Source of the DNA: Oscillatoriaceae cyanobacterium M33_DOE_052
GTDB lineage: Bacteria > Cyanobacteriota > Cyanobacteriia > Cyanobacteriales > Laspinemataceae
Assembly (NCBI GenBank): GCA_015296065.1
Contig: DVDU01000235.1
Coordinates: forward strand, 1-64,000
Direction: 5' to 3'
Length of the DNA stretch: 64,000 bases
Part shown: positions 1-8,863 of the stretch, piece by piece
Layout: each line of letters opens with the position of its first letter
Numbering within the stretch: the stretch's first letter is position 1
Translations under genes and position numbers: made by a program
Notes under the pieces: model-generated
Told to the model about the DNA's origin: nothing
What the model saw: only the letters and a program-made list of their open reading frames with translations
Database searches by the model: none

Positions 1-585
1 CACATCCACTGGCGGTGTAGTTTCCGGTGTGGGTTCCGGTGTCGGTGTCACATCCACTGGCGGTGTCGGTTCCGGTGTCGGTGTCACATCCACTGGCGGT
101 GTGGGTTCCGGTGTGGGTTCCGGTGTCGGTGTCACATCCACTGGCGGTGTGGGTTCCGGTGTCGGTGTCACATCCACTGGCGGTGTGGGTTCCGGTGTCG
201 GTGTCACAGCCACTGGCGGTGTCGGTTCCGGTGTGGGTTCCGGTGTCGGTGTCACAGCTACTGGCGGTGTCGGTTCCGGTGTGGGTTCCGGTGTCGGTGT
301 CACAGCCACTGGCGGTGTCGGTTCCGGTGTCGGTGTCACAGCCACTGGCGGTGTGGGTTCCGGTGTGGGTTCCGGTGTCGGTGTCACAGCCACTGGCGGT
401 GTCGGTTCCGGTGTCGGTGTCACATCCACTGGCGGTGTGGGTGTCACATCCACTGGCGGTGTGGGTTCTGGTGTAGTTTCCGGTGTCGGTGTCACAGCCA
501 CTGGCGGTGTCGGTTCCGGTGTCGGTGTCACATCCACTGGCGGTGTGGGTTCCGGTGTGGGTTCCGGTGTGGGTGTCACCGCGAG
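1..585 (-). repeat. In-frame tandem repeats encoding PEPTPPVDV-type units
   Basis: Degenerate tandem units of 12, 30 and 42 bases, all multiples of three, are built from blocks reading GGTGTCGGTGTCACATCCAC and GGTGTGGGTTCC on the plus strand. Units differ mainly at VDV/VAV and in the number of PEPT blocks, as expected from unequal recombination or slippage. The array continues past base 1. Confidence 0.9.
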
Positions 586-1023
586 TGGGGGAATGACTGG
601 GGTGGTGTTGGTTTCGGTGACGGGTGGGGGGGAAATGGGGATAACTGGCATTTCCCCTGGTGACTCATTAAGATCAAGTAAGGTGACATTTGTGGCGACG
701 GGAATAAGTGTCAAAAATCCAAATAATTGGCTGAAAACAATTGACACATCACCCGGTGTGCCATGAGTTTGAAACTCAAAGCCAACGATGCCAAATAATT
801 CTCCGATTTGGTCGAATAATTCAGTGATGCCTGTGGCAGAAGAAATGCCGCCTGGGGGAGGGGCGCAGTCGGGAGTAAATAGAGGCAGGGGGCTACAGCG
901 GTTGAAGAAGGAAACTGTGCCACAGAAATTTCCCTGAAAAAAGTTGTTAAAATGACGATCGGAAAAGGGTTGGGGTTGAAAGTCTAAGCCAAAGCTGGTG
1001 ATGCTGTTCCTGTCGCAATTCAT
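1..1023 (-). CDS. Proline/threonine-repeat protein, 3' end outside window
   Basis: An open frame of 341 codons starts at the ATG at 1023, behind a purine-rich AAGAGAG ribosome site, and runs off the window edge without a stop. Residues 1-145 are a unique, cysteine-containing region rich in Phe, Gly and Pro that I do not recognise. From about residue 147 the frame becomes units of the [12 protein letters not shown] type, varying between VDV and VAV. Such Pro/Thr/Glu/Val tracts are usual in extended, surface-exposed stalks or linkers; a surface role is inferred, since no signal peptide is visible. The opposite strand also reads open through the repeats, as a Gly/Val/Ser/Thr polymer. That frame covers only part of the region and lacks the unique N-terminal domain, so the minus strand is preferred. 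Confidence 0.75.
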   Translation of the reverse strand, partial: MNCDRNSITSFGLDFQPQPFSDRHFNNFFQGNFCGTVSFFNRCSPLPLFTPDCAPPPGGISSATGITELFDQIGELFGIVGFEFQTHGTPGDVSIVFSQLFGFLTLIPVATNVTLLDLNESPGEMPVIPISPPPVTETNTTPVIPPLAVTPTPEPTPEPTPPVDVTPTPEPTPPVAVTPTPETTPEPTPPVDVTPTPPVDVTPTPEPTPPVAVTPTPEPTPEPTPPVAVTPTPEPTPPVAVTPTPEPTPEPTPPVAVTPTPEPTPEPTPPVAVTPTPEPTPPVDVTPTPEPTPPVDVTPTPEPTPEPTPPVDVTPTPEPTPPVDVTPTPEPTPETTPPVDV

Positions 1024-1142
1024 GGTATTTCTCTCTTGCTGTAATCAGCAAAGTTATTCTGGTTTTCAGGTACTGCAAGCAGAACAATCAGCAGTTATAT
1101 CAAATCGGGTTAATTGCCCAGAGTTATCCTCTGTCACCTATG

Positions 1143-1248
1143 GGGATATTTCACGACAGAGGGACTCTGGACTGGTAGGAAGTAATCTTTTAATTTGGCT
1201 CTGGGTTCAGAGTGCCTCTGGGATATTTCACGACAGAGGGACTCTGGA
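1143..1248. repeat. Direct repeat pair, 29 bp, 77-bp period
   Basis: The same 29 bases occur at 1143-1171 and 1220-1248, starting GGGATATTTCACGACAGAGG. They lie between the divergent P/T-repeat gene and pepP 3' end. Nothing else in 1024-1281 looks coding. Confidence 0.85.
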
Positions 1249-1281
1249 GAGAGTGGGCGGCTGATTGTTTGATAGTCTATT

Positions 1282-2589
1282 CTAGCGTTCCATGTGGGAG
1301 ATTGATTTGGGGACGCCTTGGGTGAGGATTTCGCAGCCGTCGGGGGTTACGAGTACGTCATCTTCGATGCGGACACCGATACCGCGCCACCGATCGGCTA
1401 TTTCCGGCTGTCCTTCCACCGGTTTCGTCAAAGGTCCGATGTAAATACCGGGTTCCACAGTGAAGACGTTGCCCGGTTGCAGGTTGTAGGGATTTTCGCC
1501 ATACTGATAGACACCCACATCGTGAACGTCCAAACCCAGCCAGTGACCAGTGCGGTGCATATAGAAGGGTTTGTATTTTTCTTCTTTGATGATTTCCTCA
1601 ATATCTCCGGCGAGGAGTCCAATTTCCATTAAACCTTCAACAATCACGCGGACGGCGGTTTCGTGAATTTGTCCGTAGGGTTTGCCCGGTTGGATATCGG
1701 ATAGGGCGGCTTCCTGTGCAGCCAGGACAATTTCATAAATTGTTTTCTGTTCGGGGGTGAATTTGCCGCTGATGGGAAAAGTGCGGGTGATGTCGGCATT
1801 GTAATATTCGCAAGTGCAACCGGCGTCAATTAGCAATAGGTCATTTTCTTGTAATTGGCGGTTATTTTCCACATAATGGAGGATGCAGCTATTGGCACCA
1901 GAGGCAATGATGGAAGGATAAGCCGGACCGAGGGCGCCATGTTGGCGGAAGATGTATTCCATCTCGGCTTGGATTTCATACTCATAGCGTCCGGGGCGGG
2001 CAAATTCGCGGGCGTGGTTGTGAGCGGCTACGGAAATAGCGGCGGCTTGGCGCATCTGGTCGAGTTCGGCGGGAGATTTGACCATGCGCAGGGGGTTGAC
2101 GATCGTGCCCGAGTCTTGAATAGCCGTAGGACCGATACCCCGCTTGGGATAAACGGCGATTAACCGCTGCCAATGTTTGAGGATGGTTTCGTTAAAAGCC
2201 CGATCGCGCCCCAAATGGTAATAAATCTTGTCCGCATTCTGCAAATACTGGGGCAGCTTCTCGTCTAGCTCGGCGATCGAGTAAGCCTCATCAGCGCCAT
2301 ATAATTCCTTGGCACCTTCTACCCCCACCCGGTATCCTGACCAAACCTCTCTTTCCGGGTCTTTGGGACGAACGAAGAGAACATATTTATGCTCTTCATG
2401 GTGCGGCGCCAGAACCGCTACAGCTTCTGGTTCGTTAAACCCAGTCAAATAAAAAAAGCTGCTGTCCTGGCGGTAGTTGTATTCTACATCATTGTGCATC
2501 ACCGCCTGGGGGGCGCTGCGAAATATCGCCGTACCGCCGCCAATTTTTTCCATCAGTTGCGATCGCCGCTGCCTGTATTCTGCTTGCAT
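1282..2589 (-). CDS. pepP: Xaa-Pro aminopeptidase (aminopeptidase P, M24B)
   Basis: This 435-residue protein has the two-domain layout of aminopeptidase P. An N-terminal domain (about 1-165, with the motif YRQDSSFFYLTG) is followed by a pita-bread metallopeptidase fold. The dinuclear metal ligands are visible: Asp in LLIDAGCTCEYYNADITRTF (both D), His in HRTGHWLGLDVHD, Glu in FTVEPGIYI and Glu in VRIEDDVLV. It removes N-terminal residues preceding proline and is expected to be cytoplasmic. The gene is monocistronic and divergent from the TspO-like gene, with 155 bases between. Length and all ligands fit an active enzyme. Confidence 0.95.
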   Translation of the reverse strand: MQAEYRQRRSQLMEKIGGGTAIFRSAPQAVMHNDVEYNYRQDSSFFYLTGFNEPEAVAVLAPHHEEHKYVLFVRPKDPEREVWSGYRVGVEGAKELYGADEAYSIAELDEKLPQYLQNADKIYYHLGRDRAFNETILKHWQRLIAVYPKRGIGPTAIQDSGTIVNPLRMVKSPAELDQMRQAAAISVAAHNHAREFARPGRYEYEIQAEMEYIFRQHGALGPAYPSIIASGANSCILHYVENNRQLQENDLLLIDAGCTCEYYNADITRTFPISGKFTPEQKTIYEIVLAAQEAALSDIQPGKPYGQIHETAVRVIVEGLMEIGLLAGDIEEIIKEEKYKPFYMHRTGHWLGLDVHDVGVYQYGENPYNLQPGNVFTVEPGIYIGPLTKPVEGQPEIADRWRGIGVRIEDDVLVTPDGCEILTQGVPKSISHMER

Positions 2590-2744
2590 AACTGCTGATT
2601 AGACTCCAAAACCCCATAACACATGATTATTTTATAGCCCAACTTGTCAGCTCCGGGAGGCATTCTCCCCCACTCTCCTCCCAAACCGAGCTACCAGTCC
2701 GCCAGAAACGATAAAATAACAAAGCAGCAGCTAGGGGGTTTTTT

Positions 2745-3221
2745 ATGAAATCTTGGATGGTGATGGCCGCCATCACCTTTTTCGTCGCTTGGGGAGGAAA
2801 TCGATTTCTCACCCGCGAAGGTATTCGGTGGTTTAACCGCCAGCGTCGTCCCCGATGGCTAACCTTTGAGGGCGCCATCCCCCTAATCTGGACAGTAATT
2901 TTTATCTGTGCCACTTGGTCAGCGGTAGTAGTATGGGAAACCGCCCCCGGTCAGCCGTTAACTTGGTTAGTGATGGGTGGGTATTTGCTCTTAGAAATCG
3001 TCACGATTGCCTATACGCCGCTGATGTGTAAACTCCGCAATCTGCAAGTCGGCACCATAATCGGTGGCACCGGATTTCTGTTATCATTGTTGCTCGGCCT
3101 ACTGGTACGCCAAATTGCCCCAACCGCTGTGTTTTTGCTTTTACCATATATACTTTGGAGTCCTATTGGCACTTATACCACTTGGGAAATGATGCACCTG
3201 AATCAGGAAGATGATGATTAA
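2745..3221 (+). CDS. TspO/MBR-family membrane protein
   Basis: A 158-residue, tryptophan-rich integral membrane protein with about five hydrophobic helices. The Trp/Pro pattern RRPRWLTFEGAIPLIWTVIF and the final helix LLPYILWSPIGTYTTWEM match TspO/MBR proteins, which bind porphyrins and other ligands and modulate stress responses. The family is usually about 160 residues, so this is full length. Start ATG at 2745 follows an AGGGGG ribosome site. The sequence is a divergent member, so a sensor/tryptophan-rich relative is possible; the family call is fairly sure, the ligand unknown. Confidence 0.75.
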   Translation: MKSWMVMAAITFFVAWGGNRFLTREGIRWFNRQRRPRWLTFEGAIPLIWTVIFICATWSAVVVWETAPGQPLTWLVMGGYLLLEIVTIAYTPLMCKLRNLQVGTIIGGTGFLLSLLLGLLVRQIAPTAVFLLLPYILWSPIGTYTTWEMMHLNQEDDD

Positions 3222-3284
3222 AAATTCTGGCCAGGAATAGGGCCGGGATAAATATGAGAACTCAATTGGTGGCGATATTAACAG

Positions 3285-3794
3285 CTAATGGGGAAAAAAA
3301 TCTGTAGGATGAGCGCGCAATTCCTGGTAAAAACCGAGAACTTTGTTTGTATAGTAGCGGATATCGCCAGAGTCGTAGAGATTGGGGTCTCCTGCCACCC
3401 ACCAAGCGGCGGCGCGGCGGATGGCGATCGCTTCATCACCACCACTGGCGGGGTACTCAGTGCGGAGTACATCGTCCATCACGCAGACTAAAATCTCTCT
3501 GGCTTTTTGATAGTCTGCTTCAAACTGCTCGGGGGTAAGTTCTTCTTCAATGCACAGCCGGGACCAGCGGGGGATATTGGCGGGTTTGATTTTCCAGTCG
3601 CTGTAAAGTCCGTTCTCCGATCTGGCGCCCTGGGGAGCCGCCAAGCGGAGGGCTTCTACTAATGCTACTACTTGGTAGTTGGTTATTTCTGCCGCTGCTA
3701 TCCCCCCCCACAAGAGCAAACCAGCGATCGCCACTCCTAGCATCAAGCGCATGATTAAAAATTTATTGATTATTGAAAATGCCCCACTCATCAT
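3285..3794 (-). CDS. Secreted conserved hypothetical protein
   Basis: A 169-residue protein. Residues 15-36 (MRLMLGVAIAGLLLWGGIAA) form a likely signal peptide, so the ATG at 3752 is an alternative and perhaps better start; neither start has a clear ribosome site. The mature part is a mixed alpha-rich domain with conserved-looking Cys (LCIEEELTP, ILVCVMDDVL) and ends YYTNKVLGFYQELRAHPTDFFPH. No catalytic motif is seen and I do not recognise the family. It stands alone, convergent with the TspO-like gene, and probably acts in periplasm or thylakoid lumen. Confidence 0.7.
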   Translation of the reverse strand: MMSGAFSIINKFLIMRLMLGVAIAGLLLWGGIAAAEITNYQVVALVEALRLAAPQGARSENGLYSDWKIKPANIPRWSRLCIEEELTPEQFEADYQKAREILVCVMDDVLRTEYPASGGDEAIAIRRAAAWWVAGDPNLYDSGDIRYYTNKVLGFYQELRAHPTDFFPH

Positions 3795-3887
3795 AATTCA
3801 TGGTGAGTGTTCTAGGACCTGACTGCCAGCTCTACCAGTGGTATGGGCAGGACCGGCCCCAGCAGCCACCAAGAAGAACTGCAAATT

Positions 3888-3918
3888 TTGCGACAAAATA
3901 GACTAAAGCCAGTATAAT
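3888..3918 (+). promoter_or_regulatory. Putative promoter of rpmI-rplT
   Basis: TTGCGA at 3888-3893 and a consensus TATAAT at 3913-3918 are separated by 19 bases, about 30 bases before the rpmI start. This is the clearest sigma-70-type promoter in the window. The spacing is 2 bases longer than ideal. Confidence 0.55.
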
Positions 3919-3947
3919 AGGAGATTGTGCCGAATTAATGCAGGTCT

Positions 3948-4145
3948 ATGCCCAAACTAAAAAGCCGCAAGTCTGCTGCCAAGCGGTTTAGAGCTACCGG
4001 TAGCGGCAAAATCGTCCGTCGCAAAGCCTTTAAAAGCCACTTGCTCCAGCACAAGAGTGCCAACCGCAAGCGGCGGCTGTCCAAAACAACTCTCGTCCAC
4101 GAAAGGGACGAAGACAACGTGCGGGGAATGCTCCCCTACTTATAA
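3948..4145 (+). CDS. rpmI: 50S ribosomal protein L35
   Basis: A 65-residue, very basic protein starting [20 protein letters not shown], the canonical L35 sequence. It binds 23S rRNA in the large subunit. It precedes rplT by 60 bases, the universal rpmI-rplT order; infC is not adjacent. In other bacteria L20 represses this operon by binding leader RNA; I could not establish the matching structure here. Confidence 0.98.
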   Translation: MPKLKSRKSAAKRFRATGSGKIVRRKAFKSHLLQHKSANRKRRLSKTTLVHERDEDNVRGMLPYL

Positions 4146-4205
4146 GGGGCACATTGGATCGCATACCAGCACCCAGCCAGGGAAATAGGAACAAGATAAG
4201 CAACT

Positions 4206-4553
4206 ATGACTAGAGTAAAGCGCGGTAACGTCGCCCGGAAACGCCGCAAAAAAATCCTCAAAATGGCCAAGGGGTTCCGGGGCTCCCACTCCAAGCTATT
4301 TCGCACAGCCAACCAGCAGGTGATGAAGGCGTTGCGGAATGCCTACCGCGATCGCCGCAAGCGCAAGCGGGATTTCCGCCGTCTGTGGATTGCCCGCATC
4401 AACGCCGCCGCCAGACAACAAGGCATCAGCTACAGCAAGCTGATGGGCCACCTGAAAAAAGCTAATATCCAGCTCAACCGAAAAATGTTGGCGCAGATGG
4501 CAGCCGTGGACCCGGAAGCATTCGCCAAAGTGGTGGAATTGGCCACCAAATAG
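4206..4553 (+). CDS. rplT: 50S ribosomal protein L20
   Basis: A 115-residue basic protein with the L20 signature [19 protein letters not shown] and the globular domain [21 protein letters not shown]20 is an early assembly protein of the large subunit and, in characterised bacteria, a translational repressor of its own operon. It is the second gene after rpmI and is followed by a strong inverted repeat that probably ends the transcript. Full length. Confidence 0.98.
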   Translation: MTRVKRGNVARKRRKKILKMAKGFRGSHSKLFRTANQQVMKALRNAYRDRRKRKRDFRRLWIARINAAARQQGISYSKLMGHLKKANIQLNRKMLAQMAAVDPEAFAKVVELATK

Positions 4554-4584
4554 GGAAAAACTGGGATCCCAAATGGGGGCAGTT

Positions 4585-4647
4585 AACAATTAACCAATCA
4601 CAATCAACTCTAATCACGCTTAATTGTTATTGGTTAATTGTTATTTT
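4585..4647 (+). terminator. Inverted repeat after rplT
   Basis: AACAATTAACCAAT (4585-4598) pairs perfectly with ATTGGTTAATTGTT (4629-4642), followed by ATTTTTC. The 30-base loop is long for an intrinsic terminator, but position and the T-run fit transcript termination of rpmI-rplT. Confidence 0.55.
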
Positions 4648-4712
4648 TCTGCCCAAATATCTGATTTAAAATAGTTCCAATTTGTAAATTTTTATGAGTT
4701 TATCTTAATCGC

Positions 4713-5243
4713 ATGGATAACAGTTTCGTCCTGACTTATATATCGGTGTTACTGGGTTTGTTAAGCATAGCTGCTTGGTTTGTTTTTCGCCAAGTTATCA
4801 AAACCCGTAGGGTAGAAAGCCGGTTATCTCAGCTACAAAGCAAATTGAAGGAAAAACCAGGAACCGCCATAGAGTATTATGAGCTGGGGAGCATATATTT
4901 AGATAAAAAACTGTTTGCCCAAGCGGTAGAACTGTTCAAAAAAGCCCTCAAAGCTAAGGATTTGGAGGGGGAAGAAAATATGGCATTAATTTACAATGCT
5001 TTGGGGTTTGCCTACAGTGCCCTAGAACAATATGATTTAGCCATCCGCCAGTATAAAGAAGCTCTGAAGATCCAACCAGAATATGTTACAGCTTTGAATA
5101 ATATCGGGTATGCTTACGAGCGTAAAAATCTGGCATCTCAAGCGCTGGAATCTTACGAAGAAGCTCTGAAATATGACCCGAAAAATGCCACAGCCAAAAG
5201 TCGCGCAGAATCAATGCGCCGCCGGATGGTGGGCACAGCTTAA
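4713..5243 (+). CDS. ycf37: Ycf37-like photosystem I assembly TPR protein
   Basis: A 176-residue protein with one N-terminal membrane anchor (about residues 5-27, FVLTYISVLLGLLSIAAWFV) and three tetratricopeptide repeats from about 50 to 165, for example AVELFKKALKAKD, AIRQYKEALKIQP and ALESYEEALKYDP. Length, anchor and TPR arrangement match cyanobacterial/algal Ycf37, a thylakoid protein that helps photosystem I assembly and trimer stability. It is monocistronic with its own terminator. Any membrane-anchored TPR protein could look similar, so the name rests on overall layout. Confidence 0.75.
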   Translation: MDNSFVLTYISVLLGLLSIAAWFVFRQVIKTRRVESRLSQLQSKLKEKPGTAIEYYELGSIYLDKKLFAQAVELFKKALKAKDLEGEENMALIYNALGFAYSALEQYDLAIRQYKEALKIQPEYVTALNNIGYAYERKNLASQALESYEEALKYDPKNATAKSRAESMRRRMVGTA

Positions 5244-5259
5244 ATAGTTTGAAATTGAG

Positions 5260-5296
5260 AAATCCCCACTTTTTTGAAGAAAAGCGGGGATTTTTA
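5260..5296 (+). terminator. Intrinsic terminator of ycf37
   Basis: AAATCCCC pairs with GGGGATTT across an inner C-G/T-A helix, followed by TTTTT. A classic rho-independent terminator 17 bases after the stop. Confidence 0.8.
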
Positions 5297-5433
5297 TGTT
5301 TAGGGATGGGTTGAGGCGCCACTGATGTGGGCAGTTCAATGTCACAAGGGAAAAGATTTAAAATAGTTTAGCAAAATAGAGGAGCTAATGATATCAAGTC
5401 CGGGGATATCCCAAGCTGGTTTTCTAAGGCAGT

Positions 5434-5496
5434 TCTCCCCGTCTCCCCGTCTCCCCGTCTCCCCGTCTCCCCGTCTCCCCGTCTCTCCGTCTCCCC
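5434..5496. repeat. CCCCGTCT tandem array
   Basis: About eight head-to-tail copies of the octamer TCCCCGTC, the last ones degenerate. It lies just past the 3' end of mreD. The same motif is found inside the oxoprolinase gene (17010-17068) and near 40660. Between 5297 and 5433 I see no gene. Confidence 0.9.
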
Positions 5497-5527
5497 TGGG
5501 CAGGGATGCGGTGGCGAAGGCAGCACC

Positions 5528-6085
5528 TCATTGATGGAGTGCCTGCATTTTTTGCCACCATTGATTCAGCGGGAAATATAACACTGGCGCCCAAAGACTG
5601 CTCAGAATGGCAGAAACTAGGGCAATGCGCTGGTATTGAAGCCAAATTGCCTCGATCGAGGAATTGCCTATGAGCGCGAACTGCAAAGCCATGAAAGTTT
5701 CCGAGACTAACACCATCCCAAACACGATCAGCGCCACGGAGATAAAATCTTCTTGGAGGTACTTTTGCTTCTGGATGCGTCCGGTCAGAAATCCCACCGC
5801 TGCTAAACCGAGGACGTGAGATGGGATTGCGGCGGTCATCCCATCTTGGAGCAAACCCAGTGTGACGCCAGCGCAGCATCCTGCCACGGGCGATCGCTTG
5901 ATGCTCCAAGCCACCACCCAAATCAGCAGCCAGTTTGGACCGATATTCAGCAGCTCCATCCCAGGCAGGCGTACCGGTAACATCAGCAAGCACAAAAACA
6001 CTGAGGCAACTGTGACCACGCCATTAAGTATTTTGCGGGCTGCTGGGGAGAGGTGGACTCTTCTCCCCCAGAGAAAGGTTTTCAT
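5528..6085 (-). CDS. mreD: Rod shape-determining protein MreD
   Basis: A 185-residue integral membrane protein with about five helices, located directly after mreC. It is a component of the elongasome that couples the MreB cytoskeleton to lateral peptidoglycan synthesis. The sequence LLNIGPNWLLIWVVAWSIKR and the acidic-flanked helices are typical of cyanobacterial MreD. Its ATG overlaps the mreC stop by one base (TAATG), implying translational coupling. Final gene of the mreBCD operon, followed by the CCCCGTCT array. Confidence 0.9.
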   Translation of the reverse strand: MKTFLWGRRVHLSPAARKILNGVVTVASVFLCLLMLPVRLPGMELLNIGPNWLLIWVVAWSIKRSPVAGCCAGVTLGLLQDGMTAAIPSHVLGLAAVGFLTGRIQKQKYLQEDFISVALIVFGMVLVSETFMALQFALIGNSSIEAIWLQYQRIALVSAILSSLWAPVLYFPLNQWWQKMQALHQ

Positions 6086-6888
6086 TACTGCTGCTCCTCC
6101 CTTGGGGTCGCTGCTTTAGGGGGGGTATTGGTGTTAGCACCATTTTGGGCTCTCGCTTCTTGGTTTGGGGAAACAACCACCCATTCCAAAGAACTAATAT
6201 CGGCGCTGAGTTCTACCACTGCCACGGGAGCCGGACTTTTGGTCAAATTCACTTGGAACACCTTTCCCACGGGTAAACCAGGGGGAAACGCTTGGCTCAA
6301 ATTAGAGGTGGAAACGGTATCACCCACGCGAACATTAGGGAGTTTATCAAAAAACTCCATATCCACCAGCTCTGCGGACGTGCCCCGCAGTACCCCCATA
6401 TGACGGGTGCGAGCGATCGCCACCCCCACCCGAAAGGCTGGGTCAGTAATCAAAAGTACCTTACTACTATGAGGGGTAACGCTGAGAATCCGCCCCACCA
6501 GTCCTCCTGGACCCGTGACAATATAATCAGGCCGGATTCCATCCTTACTCCCCCTGCCCAAAGTCACGTGCTGCCACCATTGATCGCTACTTCGTCCTAC
6601 CACAGGTGCCACAATTCCCCTGGGTTTCTGTTTCTCCACATAACCCAATAGCTCTTTGAGCTTTTGGTTTTGACGCTCTACTTCCTCCAAACGCAATTGC
6701 AGCTCGCGGATTTTGGCATCAATCAGCTCCGGTTGTTGCTCACCCTGAAAAGGACGTACAATCCACTGGTAGGCTTCAAACACTATTTGTGCTTCCGTGA
6801 AACGGATCCACCCAGCCGCACCGATAGCGAGCGCTACCAGCCCTACTTGTAAACTATGACGACCCCACCAGCGACGTAATGTGTACAT
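6085..6888 (-). CDS. mreC: Rod shape-determining protein MreC
   Basis: A 267-residue bitopic protein: short cytoplasmic tail, one membrane helix (about 14-32), a coiled coil (about 58-88, ELQLRLEEVERQNQKLKELL), and the MreC double beta-barrel domain with the motif GRGSKDGIRPDYIV. It links MreB to penicillin-binding proteins in the periplasm. The C-terminal tail is low-complexity (NGANTNTPPKAATPREEQQ). It lies 165 bases after mreB on the same strand and is coupled to mreD. Confidence 0.95.
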   Translation of the reverse strand: MYTLRRWWGRHSLQVGLVALAIGAAGWIRFTEAQIVFEAYQWIVRPFQGEQQPELIDAKIRELQLRLEEVERQNQKLKELLGYVEKQKPRGIVAPVVGRSSDQWWQHVTLGRGSKDGIRPDYIVTGPGGLVGRILSVTPHSSKVLLITDPAFRVGVAIARTRHMGVLRGTSAELVDMEFFDKLPNVRVGDTVSTSNLSQAFPPGLPVGKVFQVNLTKSPAPVAVVELSADISSLEWVVVSPNQEARAQNGANTNTPPKAATPREEQQ

Positions 6889-7053
6889 TCAAACTCTCGT
6901 GCGGTTATTTATTGGTGCATTTTTATATCGCAGGCTTTTTTCCTGCCTAAACGATGGCAAACCATCGGCATATGCTCAAGGCACGGGCGAAGGATGATGG
7001 CTAACGCCTCAAATCAGAACCACTGATCAATCTTCAGCCCGAATGCTTGCCTC

Positions 7054-8124
7054 TTACATATTATTGCGAGAACGATTACTATTACTGAAGACTCTGCCTA
7101 GCTGCTGGAAATTCTCCAACACCCTACCCGTGCCCAAAACCACGCAGCTCAGCGGATCTGCCGCTACATGGGTGACAATTCCCGTCTCGTGACTAATTAA
7201 AGTATCAAGACCCCGCAATAGGGCTCCCCCGCCAGCCAGCATAATGCCTCTGTCGATAATATCTGCAGCCAGTTCCGGCGGCGTCCGCTCTAGGGTACGT
7301 TTCACGGCATCTATAATCACTGCCAAGGGTTCGGCCATACTTTCCCTGATTTCTGGTCCTTTGATGGATACGGTGCGGGGCAAACCGGAGAGTAGGTGCA
7401 AACCGCGCACTTCCATCACGGCATCATCATCAGCATCGGTGGGGTAAGCGGAGCCGATCGCAATCTTGATTTCCTCAGCCGTGCGCTCGCCGATCACCAA
7501 GTTGTGAACTTTCTTCATGTAATGCGTGATGCAGTCGTTCAGCTCATCTCCGGCGACTCGCACTGACTCGCTCAACACCGTACCTTGTAAGCTGAGTACC
7601 GCCACTTCCGTGGTGCCACCGCCAATATCGATGATCATGTTGCCTGTGGGTTCCGCCACGGGTAAACCAGCGCCGATCGCTGCCGCCACCGGCTCATCAA
7701 TTAAGTAAACATCTCTGGCTCCCGCTTGAATCGCTGCATCCATCACCGCTCGGCGTTCTACCCCGGTAACGCCGCTGGGGATACCAATCACCATCCGGGG
7801 TTGTACCAGAGCTTTGCCCTCATGGACCCGACGGATAAAGTGCTTCAGCATTAATTCGGCGGTGTCAAAGTCCGCAATTACCCCATCCCGCAGGGGACGC
7901 AAGGCAATGACGTTTCCCGGAGTCCGGCCCAGCATTTTTTTGGCATCCTCTCCCACCGCCAGAGGCGTCTTATCGTCTTTGTCGATCGCCACCACAGACG
8001 GCTCTTGAAGGACAATTCCTTTACCGGATACATATACCAGCGTGTTCGCTGTGCCCAGGTCGATACCCATATCCCGGGACAAAGAACCAAAGTTGAACCA
8101 ACCCACTACTTTCTCAGCCCCCAA
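7054..8124 (-). CDS. mreB: Rod shape-determining protein MreB (actin homologue)
   Basis: An actin-fold ATPase with phosphate-1 motif GIDLGTANTLVYV, phosphate-2 IIDIGGGTTEVAVLS and adenosine motif IMLAGGGALLRGL. It polymerises beneath the membrane and positions the cell-wall elongation machinery. The first in-frame start is TTG at 8124 (356 residues) without a good ribosome site. A GTG six codons later (8106-8104), preceded by GGGGGCTGAGAAA, may be the real start, giving 350 residues. First gene of mreBCD, divergent from ssb. Confidence 0.96.
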   Translation of the reverse strand: MGAEKVVGWFNFGSLSRDMGIDLGTANTLVYVSGKGIVLQEPSVVAIDKDDKTPLAVGEDAKKMLGRTPGNVIALRPLRDGVIADFDTAELMLKHFIRRVHEGKALVQPRMVIGIPSGVTGVERRAVMDAAIQAGARDVYLIDEPVAAAIGAGLPVAEPTGNMIIDIGGGTTEVAVLSLQGTVLSESVRVAGDELNDCITHYMKKVHNLVIGERTAEEIKIAIGSAYPTDADDDAVMEVRGLHLLSGLPRTVSIKGPEIRESMAEPLAVIIDAVKRTLERTPPELAADIIDRGIMLAGGGALLRGLDTLISHETGIVTHVAADPLSCVVLGTGRVLENFQQLGRVFSNSNRSRNNM

Positions 8125-8443
8125 AATTTAATGGTTTGCGAGTACAATGTAACAGAAAATTTACCGATGTGAATTTACATCAGTGCATTTTTCCCCAAGT
8201 CCACCCCAGGAGTCCCTAGACTTTCTATCGGGCGACTCCCAGTATAATCCTGGAAAGCACAGACATCATCCGGAACTGTTCCCCTCCCTTGCCCATGCCT
8301 CCGTCCTTACCACCATAGATTTTTCGCCTTTTTCCCCCAATTCTCCCCGATGGCAGGAAAAATCTAGCTTTCCTTCTCCCCCCTGCCACACCTCACCCCC
8401 ACCAGATCATCTCTACCTGAATCCCAAACAGGATAACCAACCT
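8125..8443. other. mreB-ssb divergent intergenic region
   Basis: No gene is supported in these 319 bases. The plus-strand frame open from 8183 is an upstream extension of ssb rich in Ser/Pro/His and unlike any SSB N-terminus, so it is leader sequence. A small dyad GATGTGAATTTACATC (8166-8181) lies near the mreB side and could be a regulator site. Both promoters should be here; no convincing -35/-10 pair stands out. Confidence 0.6.
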
Positions 8444-8815
8444 ATGAGTCTTAATGTTGTCACCCTAGTAGGACGAGCCGGACAAAACCCCGATGTTAAG
8501 TATTTTGAGTCTGGGAGTGTCAAGTGTAGTTTCACCCTCGCCGTCAACCGCCTGAGCCGGAACAGCGACGAACCGGACTGGTTTAATCTGGAAATTTGGG
8601 GCAAAACCGCAGAAGTGGCCGCTAACTATGTGCGCAAGGGCAGTTTAATCGGTGTCACTGGTTCCCTGAAATTTGACTACTGGCAAGACCGCACCACTGG
8701 AGTTCAGCGCTCTAAACCGGTGATTGCGGTCGATCGGCTCGATTTGCTCGGTTCCCGCCAAGATACGGAGCAACATCAAAATACTCACAGCCGTGATGAC
8801 GATGGTGAGTTTTAA
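8444..8815 (+). CDS. ssb: Single-stranded DNA-binding protein
   Basis: A 123-residue OB-fold protein starting MSLNVVTLVGRAGQNPDVKY, with the SSB core TLAVNRLSRNSDEPDWFNLE and IWGKTAEVAANYVRKGSLIG. It coats single-stranded DNA in replication and repair. I place the start at the ATG at 8444 (AGGA about 11 bases upstream) and not at the frame start at 8183, because all SSBs begin with this beta strand. The tail HSRDDDGEF is acidic and ends in Phe, like the partner-binding tip of SSB. Confidence 0.95.
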   Translation: MSLNVVTLVGRAGQNPDVKYFESGSVKCSFTLAVNRLSRNSDEPDWFNLEIWGKTAEVAANYVRKGSLIGVTGSLKFDYWQDRTTGVQRSKPVIAVDRLDLLGSRQDTEQHQNTHSRDDDGEF

Positions 8816-8863
8816 TCCGCCCACCGCCGTTTCCCTTTAGTTCTGACTGTCACGGGCGATTTA

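Noticed and set aside
27-766. Two long plus-strand frames ([11 protein letters not shown] and [11 protein letters not shown] polymers)
   Set aside because: They exist only because the repeat unit length is a multiple of three and GC-rich. The minus-strand frame is longer, has a unique domain and a ribosome site.
998-1264. 88-codon frame on the plus strand
   Set aside because: Overlaps the start of the P/T-repeat gene on the other strand and is made partly of the 29-bp direct repeats; no homology sensed.
3935-4117. Antisense frame over rpmI
   Set aside because: Complementary shadow of the L35 gene.
5434-5496. Possible CRISPR array
   Set aside because: Eight-base units without spacers; a simple tandem repeat.
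8183-8443. N-terminal extension of ssb (about 87 codons)
   Set aside because: SSB starts at MSLNVVTLVGRAG; the upstream residues are Ser/Pro/His-rich leader sequence and no SSB has such an extension.
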